A DNA stretch of 64,000 nucleotides from Clostridiales bacterium (GCA_003150405.1 QAMM01000007.1:1-64000), one strand, 5' to 3'. Shown: positions 26,858 through 36,212, counted from the stretch's first letter. Numbers and translations are program-made. Notes: a model not told the origin generated them from the sequence alone.

Positions 26858-28093
26858 TCACTCAGCCGCAGGCAGACCATCCTCCTGTGCCAGCACACAT
26901 TCTTCACGCTGGTCAAGACGGTACTGGCGGAAAAACAGCACAGCGAACAACAGCGTCATTGCAATCAGAATGGCACAGATAACGCCGAACATCTGCCGCA
27001 TGCCAAACGCATCCGAAAGCACGCCTGCGCCAAGTGAACCAATGACCGGTGCAATGCCGCAGGTAATAATGGTCCAGACCGATTGGCCTGTGGCACGCAT
27101 CTCCTCCGGCACCACCGACTGAATAAACGGCGCTACCTTTGCCCAAAGCGGTCCAAACCACAGCGCATGAAAAATGGGGTAGAAGTAAAGGTCAGACGGC
27201 ACATTTGCAAACACAAGGAAAAGTACCCGGAAGATACCCGCAAGCGGCGGCAGAAGAAAGACCGCGTACGCGTTGAGCTTGGCAAACAGCTTGGCGCCGA
27301 AAAACATCACCGAAGTTTCCAGCAGAATGGTGACACCCATGAAAATGCCGTACCACTCGGTACCGGCATTCAACCCTTTATCCGTGGTGACAAAGATGGG
27401 GAAAAAGGCATTGATCATGGAAGAACAGAGAAAAAGGGCGAATCCATAGGCAAGAAATAGGGTGTATCGCCTGTTTTTGAGCAGCCTGCGATAAGAAATC
27501 TTATGCCCGGCCGTCCGCGCATGCCCTTGCGTTTTTGGCAGGAACAGCAGCGGAATCACCGCCGCCAGCGAAAAGGCTGAAAACAGGGTAAACGCCTTGA
27601 TGTTGGTCATATCAGCAATCATACCAAAGATAAAGGCCATAAGCGCCGCGCCGCCCGAAGCAAAGCAGCGCACCATGCCATAGCGGACCCGCACCTTGTC
27701 CATATTTTCCACTACAATGGTGTCAATAAGGGCCTGCGGTGCCAGAAACGGGGTATAAAACAGCACGATGCAGAGCAGCAGCACCCACAAATTGGGGATC
27801 TCGGTAAAAAACAGCAGACCGGTTACCCCCTCCAGCACTAATGCAAGTAAAAGAACACGGTTCTTGGTTTTGCCCTTGTCTGCCATCCGGCCCCAAATGG
27901 GCTGGACACAGATGGTCGTCGCCGCCCCCACCGCAATGGCAAGGCCGGTGGTGCTGTTGGTGGAAAAAGGCAGAGAGTCAATGTAAATAGGCAGGTAATT
28001 GTAGCCGATGTACTGGGCGCCCCATTGGATCAGATAAATGAACATCATCGAAAGGGTCATTCCCGTCGGCGACTGAAAACGTTTCATATTCAT
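26858..28093 (-). CDS. MFS sugar transporter (LacY/MFS_1-like)
   Basis: 411 residues with 12 hydrophobic segments. The loop 2-3 motif GRMADKGKTKNR is the MFS signature; the N-terminus (LIQWGAQYIGYNYLPIY) and overall pattern fit the MFS_1_like group that includes LacY and phenylpropionate permeases. It lies 210 bp downstream of a GH42 beta-galactosidase on the same strand, with no terminator between, so uptake of a galactoside by proton symport is likely. AAGGATATTAC precedes the ATG. Confidence 0.8.
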   Translation of the reverse strand: MNMKRFQSPTGMTLSMMFIYLIQWGAQYIGYNYLPIYIDSLPFSTNSTTGLAIAVGAATTICVQPIWGRMADKGKTKNRVLLLALVLEGVTGLLFFTEIPNLWVLLLCIVLFYTPFLAPQALIDTIVVENMDKVRVRYGMVRCFASGGAALMAFIFGMIADMTNIKAFTLFSAFSLAAVIPLLFLPKTQGHARTAGHKISYRRLLKNRRYTLFLAYGFALFLCSSMINAFFPIFVTTDKGLNAGTEWYGIFMGVTILLETSVMFFGAKLFAKLNAYAVFLLPPLAGIFRVLFLVFANVPSDLYFYPIFHALWFGPLWAKVAPFIQSVVPEEMRATGQSVWTIITCGIAPVIGSLGAGVLSDAFGMRQMFGVICAILIAMTLLFAVLFFRQYRLDQREECVLAQEDGLPAAE

Positions 28094-28303
28094 GTAATAT
28101 CCTTAATTGGTTGTAGTAATGGTTGTTGATGGAACATTGCTTCATTTTTGTGTGTTTCAAGCTGCCCGCAGCGGTTTTGCCGCCTTTCCGCACCCCAGAC
28201 TGAGCCGGTCCAGCCAATCCGGAGCACAGCACGGCCTCCAAGCCCGCATTGATTGCCGAATGACAGCGTACCGACAGTCAAGCCCCGTATAGGGGTAAAC
28301 GGC

Positions 28304-30385
28304 CTACCGGCGTCTGAGTACCGCTACGCCGTAAGCCCGCAAGGAAAGAACACTGCTGACTTCGGCTTCTGCGGCGTAATCGTAAAAGATCCCGCCCGGA
28401 AGAATGACCTGTTTGGGTTCCTCGTTGAAGTTCATAACAAAGTAATAGGTTTCTCCGTCTCCATACCGCTGCTGCACCGTCACGCCAAGCGGGAACTCGC
28501 CGCCCAACGCCATTTCAATATCATTCTGTATCATAATACGGTCGTACAGCAGATCCATAAGGGCATTGTCGGTACGGGCGGCAATGTGGTAACAGACTCC
28601 CTTGCCGTAGCGGTTCCGCGTAACTGCCGGGGTACCCTTGTAAAAATCTTCAGCATATACCGCAAGCACCTCGCATCCTTCCCGCGGGTGGATGATCTCC
28701 GCCATCTCCCGCACCGCAAAACGGCCGGCAAACCCTTCGGCGTTGTCCTCAAAGGCAACCGCATTGCGGTCGGTTGGGAACAAGGCGTCCATCTCCTCCG
28801 CCCAAACACCCGTGACCTCCATCAAACCGTCGCCAGGGAAGCCGCCCAGCCAGCAGAGGTCGTTTTCATTGACATACCCGGTGCCGTAGGTGGTCACAAG
28901 GGTGCCGCCCGCCGCCACAAACTGTTTGAGCCGCTCTGCCACTGTGGGCCTTAACATGTAAAGCATGGGGGCAACTACGACTTTATACGGTGTAAAGTCG
29001 CAGTCCATGTTGATGACATTGACCGAAACGCCGCGCTTCCAGAAGGATTTATAATGGTTCATACAGGTGACGTCGTAATCCTTGTGCTTCATGTTCCAGC
29101 CCTGTAAATCGTCAATGGCCCAGCGGTTCTCCCAATCGTAGATAATCGCCACCTCGGGGTTGGTCCGGGTGCCCGCAACACCGTCCAACCGGGCAAGCAG
29201 CACGCCCAGCTCCGAAACCTCACGGAACACACGGGTGTACTCATGACCGGCGTGATCTACCACCGCACCGTGGAATTTTTCAGCAGAGCCGCGGCTTTTG
29301 CGCCATTGGAAATACTGCACGGTGTCCGAACCATGTGCGATAGCTTGTATACCAGAAAGCATGTTGACGCCGGGGCGCTTGAGTTTGTTGTAGGTCTTGT
29401 GGTTAACAAGGCTCGGGGTGTTCTCCATGAGCATAAACGGCCGGTCCGGCTTCAATGCACGGTTGACGTCATGCAAAAAAGCGGTTTCCGCCCCCAATTC
29501 CCAGAACGGCTGTCCGTCGTTATGCCACTGGGGATAGCTGTCCCACGCTACCCGGTCAATGTGCGGCGCCAGTTTCCACAGGTCAATGCCAGGGTAAATC
29601 CCCATCGTGTTGGTCGTCACCGGAATTTCCGGTGCAATGCGCTTAAGCGGCTCAATTTCATTGCGCATAAAGCTGATATGCTGGTCTGAGACAAACCGCT
29701 TCCAATCCAGCTTTAAGGCGTGTAGGTGCATTTCTCCCTGCGGCGCCGGGGATTCAATTTCATCGAAGCTGGTAAAGGTGTGGCTCCAGAAGCTGGTCCA
29801 CCACTGGGCATTGAGCTCATCTATGTTGTTGTGGTACTTTTTGCGCAGCCACGCCCGGAATGCCTCCTGGCAGAGCTCACAGTGACATTCTCCTCCATAT
29901 TCGTTGGAGATGTGCCACATTTTTACCGCCGGATGCTTTCCATAGCGTTCGGCAAGCAGGGTATTCATCTCCTGCACCTTATTGCGGTAGTAGGGCGAGG
30001 TAAAGCAGTGGTTGTGCCGGAATCCATGCAGGTTTTTCACCCGTTCGGCCGTTACCCGGGTTACCTCCGGATGGCTGCGGTCCATCCAGGCAGGCCGTGC
30101 GCCGGAAGGCGTTGCAAGGATAACCGAAATACCGTTGTTGTGTAAGCGATCCAGCGTTTTATCCAGCCATTCAAAATTATAGTGACCCTCGGTTGGCTCC
30201 AGCGCCTCCCAGGCAAAAATGCCAACCGATGCGCTGTTGATGTTTGCAAGCTTCATCAGCCGATCGTCCTCTTTGAGGATGTCCGGGCGGTCCAGCCACT
30301 GGTCAGGATTATAATCCCCGCCGTATATGAGGGTTGGAACTCCATTAAAAACAGGGGCTGCTTTTTTTATCTGTTTGTTTTGCAC
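28304..30385 (-). CDS. Beta-galactosidase, GH42
   Basis: 693 residues from a GTG at 30385, 8 nt after GGGAGG. The GH42 start GGDYNPDQW (22-30) is present. Acid/base Glu162 lies in HISNEYGG and nucleophile Glu321 in LMENTPS. Cys127 and the ECHCELC cluster (Cys167, 169, 172) form the zinc site of the family. Trimerisation domain about 395-610 and the C-terminal small beta domain follow. No signal peptide, so it acts in the cytoplasm on imported beta-galactosides. Transcribed with the MFS permease; no regulator adjacent. Confidence 0.95.
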   Translation of the reverse strand: MQNKQIKKAAPVFNGVPTLIYGGDYNPDQWLDRPDILKEDDRLMKLANINSASVGIFAWEALEPTEGHYNFEWLDKTLDRLHNNGISVILATPSGARPAWMDRSHPEVTRVTAERVKNLHGFRHNHCFTSPYYRNKVQEMNTLLAERYGKHPAVKMWHISNEYGGECHCELCQEAFRAWLRKKYHNNIDELNAQWWTSFWSHTFTSFDEIESPAPQGEMHLHALKLDWKRFVSDQHISFMRNEIEPLKRIAPEIPVTTNTMGIYPGIDLWKLAPHIDRVAWDSYPQWHNDGQPFWELGAETAFLHDVNRALKPDRPFMLMENTPSLVNHKTYNKLKRPGVNMLSGIQAIAHGSDTVQYFQWRKSRGSAEKFHGAVVDHAGHEYTRVFREVSELGVLLARLDGVAGTRTNPEVAIIYDWENRWAIDDLQGWNMKHKDYDVTCMNHYKSFWKRGVSVNVINMDCDFTPYKVVVAPMLYMLRPTVAERLKQFVAAGGTLVTTYGTGYVNENDLCWLGGFPGDGLMEVTGVWAEEMDALFPTDRNAVAFEDNAEGFAGRFAVREMAEIIHPREGCEVLAVYAEDFYKGTPAVTRNRYGKGVCYHIAARTDNALMDLLYDRIMIQNDIEMALGGEFPLGVTVQQRYGDGETYYFVMNFNEEPKQVILPGGIFYDYAAEAEVSSVLSLRAYGVAVLRRR

Positions 30386-30417
30386 CTTGCATTCCTCCCG
30401 AATTGTCCAATGATACC

Positions 30418-30446
30418 AATCTACACAATCTCAAAGAGTTTGTCAA
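30418..30446 (-). promoter_or_regulatory. Promoter of the GH42 gene
   Basis: Minus strand TTGACA (complement of 30441-30446), 17 bp spacer, TAGATT (complement of 30418-30423). The start point would be about 30 nt before the GTG. Confidence 0.8.
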
Positions 30447-30610
30447 TAAAAATAACCAAAAGATAAACTTCAAATCAAAAACATTCGTTGGAAACAGTAT
30501 CGTCGGCCTCAAAAAGTTTAACCGTTATATGGTAACGCCGGTTGTTCTTTTATCCAGCGCGCCGACTTGCAAAACCGCCTGCGTATCCCCATCCAGGCAA
30601 AATACAAAGA

Positions 30611-30632
30611 CTCTCTGCCATTTGGCAAAGAG
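30611..30632 (-). terminator. Terminator of the lipid/envelope operon
   Basis: On the minus strand CTCTTTGCC pairs with GGCAGAGAG around AAAT, followed by a broken T tract. It lies 15 bp past the HdeD-like gene. Confidence 0.65.
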
Positions 30633-30647
30633 CCTATCGAGTACCAT

Positions 30648-31184
30648 TTACCGCAGAAAACGGCCGGTATAAAAAGCAGTGATGAGCATTTTAATTCCTT
30701 CAATGACAAAGGTAATACCAATCAAAATTGCCATTGCAACAACAGCCGCCACCGGTTTGAACAGCGAAACCACACCAAATACAATCTCCACCGCGCCCCA
30801 TGCAGTCATCAGACCCCAGCCGGAAACACCAAAGCGTTTGAGGTCAAAGGAATGTACCAGCGAGCTAATGCCAGAGCTGATGAGCCACAAGATGAGGAGA
30901 AGCGGCAGAACAGTGGCGGTTATCCATTCGTTGCCAAGCATTAGAAGTCCGAGCAAGAGGGTGAGAATACCATTTGCCAATAGCCACCCGGAACCAATAA
31001 CCACATCGTAGCTTTTGGCAAACGCTATAATATCCAATACACCCGAAACGAGCATAAACAAACCGAGCCAGAGCGCGATGGATTGAAGCGCCACAGACGG
31101 GCTGATAAAGCAAAGAATTCCCGCTATCAGCAGCAGAACACCGGAAACAATCCATATCACGCGAAGAAAGGTGCCTTTTTTCAT
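30648..31184 (-). CDS. HdeD-like (DUF308) membrane protein
   Basis: 178 residues with six hydrophobic helices arranged as three hairpins (for example ASVALQSIALWLGLFMLVSG), the DUF308 pattern. HdeD proteins are linked to acid tolerance in enterobacteria; in Firmicutes the role is open. AGGGATTTTTATG is the start region. It is the last gene of the minus operon, 57 bp after the DUF2974 gene. Confidence 0.85.
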   Translation of the reverse strand: MKKGTFLRVIWIVSGVLLLIAGILCFISPSVALQSIALWLGLFMLVSGVLDIIAFAKSYDVVIGSGWLLANGILTLLLGLLMLGNEWITATVLPLLLILWLISSGISSLVHSFDLKRFGVSGWGLMTAWGAVEIVFGVVSLFKPVAAVVAMAILIGITFVIEGIKMLITAFYTGRFLR

Positions 31185-31241
31185 AAAAATCCCTCCATAA
31201 TGCTGTTATTGCTGTTTACCGCTCCCAACATTTTTTGCTGG

Positions 31242-32348
31242 CTACAGTTGCTGACGCCTTCCGGTTTTATGCGGAAGTTCTTTCAGCGATATCGCCGCAA
31301 GCGCCCTAACAGTTTGCAAAACATACCGCCGGGTTTCCGGATCAATCTGCCTGGCTGCCGCCAGCATGGCCGGCATTCGCTTCTGCCACGAACTGCCCGG
31401 TTCTGCAAAGGATTCCACTCCACCAGCCTCCAGAACCGCAAAAAGCGTGTCCACAAAGCGTTCCCGCTGGGAACGGTCCAACGCTGCCAACCAATCGTTG
31501 AGAGCTCTGCTTCTATAACGTGCGCCGCCGGATAAATGCCCGGCGTTTTGAAATTCGCCCTCGGAAACCATCCATGAAAACGGGTCGTGCTGCATAATAC
31601 CAATCCGAGAACTTTCTACAACGGTATAGTTCTCTTGATGCTCCAGCAGCATACCAATAAGGGAGCTTTTGGGCAGCGTCTTCTGAACCCGCCCCTGAAT
31701 CGCTGCAAAAGCACTGCTTTGCAAAATATTCTCCTGAAAGCCGGGACCATCATGAGAATAAACCGCATCTATGCGTTCCTGAACAGCACCGCTGCACATC
31801 ATGGCGGCATAGACCGCAAGGTTTCCACCCTTGGAATGCCCGCCCAGCCGAAGGCGGCCGACGGTTCGCCGGGCGACCGTCTCCACATAGGAGACAGCGG
31901 CCTCCTGTGACGGTACCGGGGAAAGAAACGCCATATTAAAATCTTCTTTCCACCCAACTAGAGTGGCATCGGTTCCACGAAATGCCAGGTAAGCCGTATC
32001 GTCCCCCAGCAAAAAGGTCACGGCGGAGAACTGTTTTTGCAGGTCTGGATTCAAGTCGTTTACCGCACAGACGGCACCAATGTCCCGAAACCGAGGGCTT
32101 GCCGCAAGCGCAAACAACAGGCGACGGTTCTCCTGCGGTGCCCGTACCCGGTAAAACAGGGAGTCAAAACACTCTGCGCGCAGCAGTTCTTTTAAAGATA
32201 CAGGGGTCGACACTCCCGCCGGCCCCTGTACGAATTCCTCCAAATGGATATAGGAAAACTGCGACAACACTAGGCTGTCCACCGGGCCAAACGGGCGCTG
32301 TGCCAACGGTTCCAGCGTTTCCTCCACATAATCCACTATATTTTTCAT
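31242..32348 (-). CDS. DUF2974 lipase-like alpha/beta hydrolase
   Basis: 368 residues. The nucleophile elbow GHSKGGNLAVYAA (Ser in GxSxG) and the family start VDSLVLSQFSYI are clear; TAYLAFRGTD is the strand before the oxyanion region and a later Asp/His pair (YSHDGPGF and near the C-terminus) can complete the triad. DUF2974 proteins resemble Mbeg1/lipase class 3 hydrolases. No signal peptide. The start overlaps the pgsA-like stop by 4 bp, which ties it to phospholipid metabolism; a lipid ester substrate is inference. Confidence 0.85.
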   Translation of the reverse strand: MKNIVDYVEETLEPLAQRPFGPVDSLVLSQFSYIHLEEFVQGPAGVSTPVSLKELLRAECFDSLFYRVRAPQENRRLLFALAASPRFRDIGAVCAVNDLNPDLQKQFSAVTFLLGDDTAYLAFRGTDATLVGWKEDFNMAFLSPVPSQEAAVSYVETVARRTVGRLRLGGHSKGGNLAVYAAMMCSGAVQERIDAVYSHDGPGFQENILQSSAFAAIQGRVQKTLPKSSLIGMLLEHQENYTVVESSRIGIMQHDPFSWMVSEGEFQNAGHLSGGARYRSRALNDWLAALDRSQRERFVDTLFAVLEAGGVESFAEPGSSWQKRMPAMLAAARQIDPETRRYVLQTVRALAAISLKELPHKTGRRQQL

Positions 32349-32953
32349 GCGCTGCCTTTCGGCTCCTGCGGCTGTTTTAAAAGCTCCTGCTCTTCACGGT
32401 ATTCCCGAAACAAATTGTTGTACTGCGGAATGTAGAGCAAAAACGAAAGCAACAGGAAAAATCCAGATACCGCCATCATAATATAGGCAGCCACCGGCGG
32501 CATTGGCGGATAGGCAATAAGAACAATCATCACTAGGTAAAACACCGCCGTAGAAACCTTGCCAAACCACATGGCACCATTGAGCCGTTTCCCCTTTTTT
32601 AACAGCACCAGACTGGTGATGCCCATATACAGCTCTTTGACAATAAACAGGCCCAGCAACAGCCACATCCAAGGATAACGGAACACCAGGCAAAAGGCAA
32701 TGGCCGCCTGGGTAAGCTTATCCGCTATGGGGTCGATTGCCTTGCCCCATTCGGTTATCATATGAAAATGCCGTGCAATAAACCCATCGGCAACATCGGT
32801 CAAGCCGGAAAGCAGCAGCAACGCAGCTGCAATAAAATAATCCTGCGGCTCCACCGCAGTAACATAGGCCCAGACAAAAAAAGGAATTAAAATGAGCCGG
32901 ATGTAGGTTAATATGTTCGGGATACTGAAAATTTCCCGGAGCTTACTTTTCAA
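32345..32953 (-). CDS. pgsA: CDP-diacylglycerol--glycerol-3-phosphate 3-phosphatidyltransferase-like
   Basis: 202 residues from a TTG at 32953 preceded by AAAGGAAG; the frame is open to 32983. The CDP-alcohol phosphatidyltransferase signature DG-x2-AR-x8-G-x3-D-x3-D is complete (DGFIARHFHM..EWGKAIDPIADK). Multiple membrane helices. It makes phosphatidylglycerol phosphate, or a related alcohol phosphatide, in the cytoplasmic membrane. The C-terminus has an extra hydrophilic tail (YREEQELLKQPQEPKG). It is coupled to DUF2974 and follows the GT4-PlsC fusion by 59 bp. Confidence 0.88.
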   Translation of the reverse strand: MKSKLREIFSIPNILTYIRLILIPFFVWAYVTAVEPQDYFIAAALLLLSGLTDVADGFIARHFHMITEWGKAIDPIADKLTQAAIAFCLVFRYPWMWLLLGLFIVKELYMGITSLVLLKKGKRLNGAMWFGKVSTAVFYLVMIVLIAYPPMPPVAAYIMMAVSGFFLLLSFLLYIPQYNNLFREYREEQELLKQPQEPKGSA

Positions 32954-33012
32954 ATTCGTTCTTCCTTTCTGCCGCAGCAGCAATAGGGCGTCCGCCCCAT
33001 TTTCTTATTATA

Positions 33013-34947
33013 TCACGTTATTGCTGTCTCGACAGCATTTTCTTCCACATCTTCTGCAATTTCCGGATAAAGCACCGGCCTGCCGAACACCGGGCGATCC
33101 TCCTCCGCGGTGCCGTCCATTAAGCGGCGGGTGCGCTGCATCAGTTCCACCACCGCCTGACGGTGGGGCAACGTCTCGTCTGCATACTGCGGCTTGAGGA
33201 TGACAAGATTCATAAACGGCTTATGCCGCCACAGGGCGCGGATGCCTTGTGGCCTTGCATAAACAATCTTCATGGGGATAACTGGGCAATGCGCCCGCAC
33301 CGCCGTCAAAAAAGCTCCATGGTGAAATGGACGGACTCCGTCGTGGTACCGCACCAGCATTCCCTCCGGGTAATAGTGAATCCACTCGCCCTGCGCAATC
33401 CCCTTTTCCATCTCCCGCTGGAGCCGCGCCATCTGGATTGGGTGTTCCGGAATTGGCAAACAGCCGCAGGCTTTCAACAGCCAGCCGGTGAACGGCAGCT
33501 CAAGGTTGCGCCGCAGGCTCAAATACCGCACAAAATGAGGGAGCAGCGCCACCTTGACCATGGTGCAGTCCATTGGATGGACATGGTTACAGACAGTAAC
33601 TGCACCGCCCTCCACCAGACGCAGGTTTTCCCGCCCGCGCACCGAAAAGCCAAACAGAATTCCATCAACTATTGAAAGAAGAACCCCCAACAAGTTGGTA
33701 AAACCAGCGGTTAGCAGGCGCCGCAGCTTTCCGTGCTTTGCATACTGCTTGTTTATTTTATCCGAATTTGGATGAGTTACCCGCCGGATCCCAATTTCTT
33801 CCGGGCGCTTATACCCTTTTTTCTGAAAATCGGCAACTGCGTCGCGGTACATCGCGTCTGCTAGCTGTACACAGGCGCTCACCCGCATATCGTTCCCTTT
33901 TTCCGCATATGCCTCTTCCATTTTGAGCCGCTCCTCCGGATGCTCAATCCAGAAATCCATTTTAGCGGCGAGATCCGCCGCATCACCTGCTCGGAACAGG
34001 CTGCGCTCATCTAATGCAAACTGCATGGTCGCAGAAAGCCTGGAATCCGAAATGATCGGAACCAATCCACAGGCCAGAGCCTCCATACAGGAAATACCCT
34101 CAATTTCCGCGTCTGACGCGTGGACATAAAGATCGCATTCATTGATGAGTTTCACCAGCTCCTCGGTTGTGTAAAAGCCGAAGATGGGCGGACGTTTCAT
34201 CCCCTTGCAAAGGTGCTTATATTCGTTCTCTTTTGGGCCTCGGCCGGCAAAAATCAACTGGATGCGGTCGGCATAACTGCTCTTTTTCGCCGCTTCAATA
34301 ATGAGATCCTGCCGCTTTTCGCCCGAAAGACGGCCAATCATCAAAATTTTAAAAATTTTGTCCGGCTGGCGCTGCGCCTTCAAATCTGGGTGCGGGACAA
34401 AAACATCGTCCACGCCGTTGGAAATGACCCGCAGGTCGGCGTCATAACCATGCTCTTTGAGCTGGTCCGCTATAAACTGGCTCGGGCAGTGGATAAACCG
34501 GAAGCGGTTGTAAAACATATGGTAAAACCACCAGTAAAGAAAACGGTTCACTCCTTTCCACTTACCCATGCCAATGCTGGAGGTAATGTTCTCCGGCTGG
34601 ACATGAAAGGCTGAAACCGTCGGCACGCCAAGCTGACGTGCTAGCTCTTCGCCGCGGCGGCAGAACCGAAACGGCATATAAAAATGGACAACGTCGGCGT
34701 CCTTAAACGCCTCATAATACGCCTGGTCATTCGGCTTGGCAAACCGCATGCCCTGGGACTCAATCAGCTTTTGAAAGATGGGAATTTTATGCATCGGCGC
34801 ACATATTTTATGCTCCGCCGGTTCCCCGCCTGCCAATATAGTAACCTTATGCCCCAATTTCCGCAGTTCGTGTGCAAACCGCCGAGCTGTAACGGTGGTG
34901 CCGTTGTTTCCGTCGTCGTATTGATCGATGACAAGCACAATATTCAT
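33013..34947 (-). CDS. Glycosyltransferase (GT4) fused to PlsC acyltransferase
   Basis: 644 residues from the ATG at 34947, after AAGGAGGAGG. Residues 1-385 form a GT-B GT4 enzyme: N-terminal VIDQYDDGNNGTTVTA, donor-side LMIGRLSGEKRQDLII and the E-x7-E-like block DAEIEGISCMEALACG. Residues about 420-640 form a PlsC-type acyltransferase with motif I CNHVHPMDC (His and Asp of H-x4-D with the preceding N), motif III-like YPEGMLVRY and proline region CPVIPMKIVY. The likely job is to glycosylate and acylate a glycerolipid at the membrane face. The fusion is in one continuous frame without a frameshift. It lies between a CmpB-like membrane gene and pgsA. Confidence 0.85.
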   Translation of the reverse strand: MNIVLVIDQYDDGNNGTTVTARRFAHELRKLGHKVTILAGGEPAEHKICAPMHKIPIFQKLIESQGMRFAKPNDQAYYEAFKDADVVHFYMPFRFCRRGEELARQLGVPTVSAFHVQPENITSSIGMGKWKGVNRFLYWWFYHMFYNRFRFIHCPSQFIADQLKEHGYDADLRVISNGVDDVFVPHPDLKAQRQPDKIFKILMIGRLSGEKRQDLIIEAAKKSSYADRIQLIFAGRGPKENEYKHLCKGMKRPPIFGFYTTEELVKLINECDLYVHASDAEIEGISCMEALACGLVPIISDSRLSATMQFALDERSLFRAGDAADLAAKMDFWIEHPEERLKMEEAYAEKGNDMRVSACVQLADAMYRDAVADFQKKGYKRPEEIGIRRVTHPNSDKINKQYAKHGKLRRLLTAGFTNLLGVLLSIVDGILFGFSVRGRENLRLVEGGAVTVCNHVHPMDCTMVKVALLPHFVRYLSLRRNLELPFTGWLLKACGCLPIPEHPIQMARLQREMEKGIAQGEWIHYYPEGMLVRYHDGVRPFHHGAFLTAVRAHCPVIPMKIVYARPQGIRALWRHKPFMNLVILKPQYADETLPHRQAVVELMQRTRRLMDGTAEEDRPVFGRPVLYPEIAEDVEENAVETAIT

Positions 34948-34987
34948 ACGGTGTTCCACCTCCTCCTTCGCTGCCGCCTTGTGTGGC

Positions 34988-35704
34988 TTATCTCTTTCTC
35001 GCATTTTTTAAAGTTTTTCGAATGAACTCAATCCCCTCCGGGAACCGTCTAGATGTCATATTTGGAAACGCTTTGAGCAAGCGGTTATGGAATGGCCTCC
35101 AGAACCGTTCACCACGGATACGAAGCTGCTCTGCCGCCTGATTGCGCAGCTCTGTAAGGCTGTCCAGCTCAAGCTGTTTCTGCCCTGCCGCCCGGTTGAT
35201 ATGGGTGAGTGACAATACCGTTATCACCACATCCAATATAAAATAAACCGACAGTACCGTTACAAAGGTAATGGACAGCCATTCCGGCAGTTCGGCGAAC
35301 AACCGAACCACCTGTGGGTGAATTCCTTTTACCATCAGCACCGAAAGAAGGCCGAACAGCAGCGAATTACGCAGGCACACCCGGCCGTTAATGTTCCATT
35401 TCCGGCCGGAATAATCCCAAAGGGTAAGGTGAAACAGCTTTTCGAGCAAAACACTCGCAATGTATTCAACAATGCTGGTCACCGCCATACTGAGCAGAAA
35501 CAGCGCCAGCAAATCGTTTTCATATTTGGAAAACAGCCCGATTACCAGCAGGGCGCCAAATCCGTAAATGGGACAAAACGGGCCGTTAAGAAAGCCCCGG
35601 TTGACAAACCGCCGCTGTGCAGCAGAACAGAAAAACGTCTCACAAATCCAACCCAGAAAGCTGTAAACCACAAAACAAATAAACCAAAAAAGCAATACCT
35701 TCAA
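34988..35704 (-). CDS. CmpB-type putative ABC transporter permease (PF06541)
   Basis: 238 residues with five or six hydrophobic segments in the first 170 residues (FCPIYGFGALLVIGLFS, VTSIVEYIASVLLEKLF) and a charged helical C-terminal tail. The N-terminal YSFLGWICETFFCS and the LTLWDYSGRKWNINGRVCLR block are typical of this family. Despite the family name, no ATPase partner is nearby. It is 40 bp upstream of the GT4-PlsC gene. Function unknown. Confidence 0.82.
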   Translation of the reverse strand: MKVLLFWFICFVVYSFLGWICETFFCSAAQRRFVNRGFLNGPFCPIYGFGALLVIGLFSKYENDLLALFLLSMAVTSIVEYIASVLLEKLFHLTLWDYSGRKWNINGRVCLRNSLLFGLLSVLMVKGIHPQVVRLFAELPEWLSITFVTVLSVYFILDVVITVLSLTHINRAAGQKQLELDSLTELRNQAAEQLRIRGERFWRPFHNRLLKAFPNMTSRRFPEGIEFIRKTLKNARKR

Positions 35705-35724
35705 GCCAAGCCTCCGTCAGGATA

Positions 35725-35967
35725 TTATGCGCCGCCTCGCCCGGTAATGAGAAATGGAGCAAGCTGTTCGTAAAGCTGTGCATCAGCGTTAGGGCACCGC
35801 AGCTCCAGCGGACGGGTCAAATTGAGAGAAAACACATCCATTTCAGATTTTGCATTCACCGTCCGCGGGCCGCCGGTTACCCAGACCTCATACGGAACCT
35901 GCGAAACAATCCGAATGAACTGCTTGACCTCCTCCACGCTTCCAAGCCGAATTAAACATGCTTTCAA
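35725..35967 (-). CDS. HPr-like protein lacking the phospho-histidine
   Basis: 80 residues with the HPr fold pattern: a first strand MKACLIRLGS, a first helix VEEVKQFIRIVSQ, strands around YEVWVTGG and RTVNAKSEMDVFSLNLT, where the KS equals the Ser46 region of HPr. The His15 loop (HARP) is replaced by GSVEE, so it cannot carry the usual phosphate from enzyme I. Such HPr-like proteins are widespread in Clostridia, and a regulatory role is possible but not shown. It overlaps the upstream small membrane gene by 4 bp. Confidence 0.75.
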   Translation of the reverse strand: MKACLIRLGSVEEVKQFIRIVSQVPYEVWVTGGPRTVNAKSEMDVFSLNLTRPLELRCPNADAQLYEQLAPFLITGRGGA

Positions 35968-36212
35968 TGCGATTCCTCCAACGCGGTTCCCGCTTTTTTC
36001 TCCTTGCGCTTTTTGGCAAAACGGACAATGCGCCGCACAAAGCTAACGCACAGCGGAATCAACGTCACAGCAATAATGGCAAACGCCACCCCGTTCAGCC
36101 AGGTCAGGTTTGCAAAGTCCACCTCAAATAAATAAAGAACTGAAAGCACCACCAGGCTGATAAAAGTCCAGGAATCCTTCATGGATTCTTTTACTGTGTC
36201 TTTCATAATCAT
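35964..36212 (-). CDS. Small membrane protein with two helices
   Basis: About 82 residues; the ATG at 36212 or the one two codons later is likely, because GAGGAGAATG precedes it. Two hydrophobic helices (TFISLVVLSVLYLFEV and LNGVAFAIIAVTLIPLCVSFV) and a basic C-terminal tail (RRIVRFAKKRKEKK). Not recognised. It is the first gene of the long minus operon running to 30648 and overlaps the HPr-like gene by 4 bp. Confidence 0.7.
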   Translation of the reverse strand: MIMKDTVKESMKDSWTFISLVVLSVLYLFEVDFANLTWLNGVAFAIIAVTLIPLCVSFVRRIVRFAKKRKEKKAGTALEESH

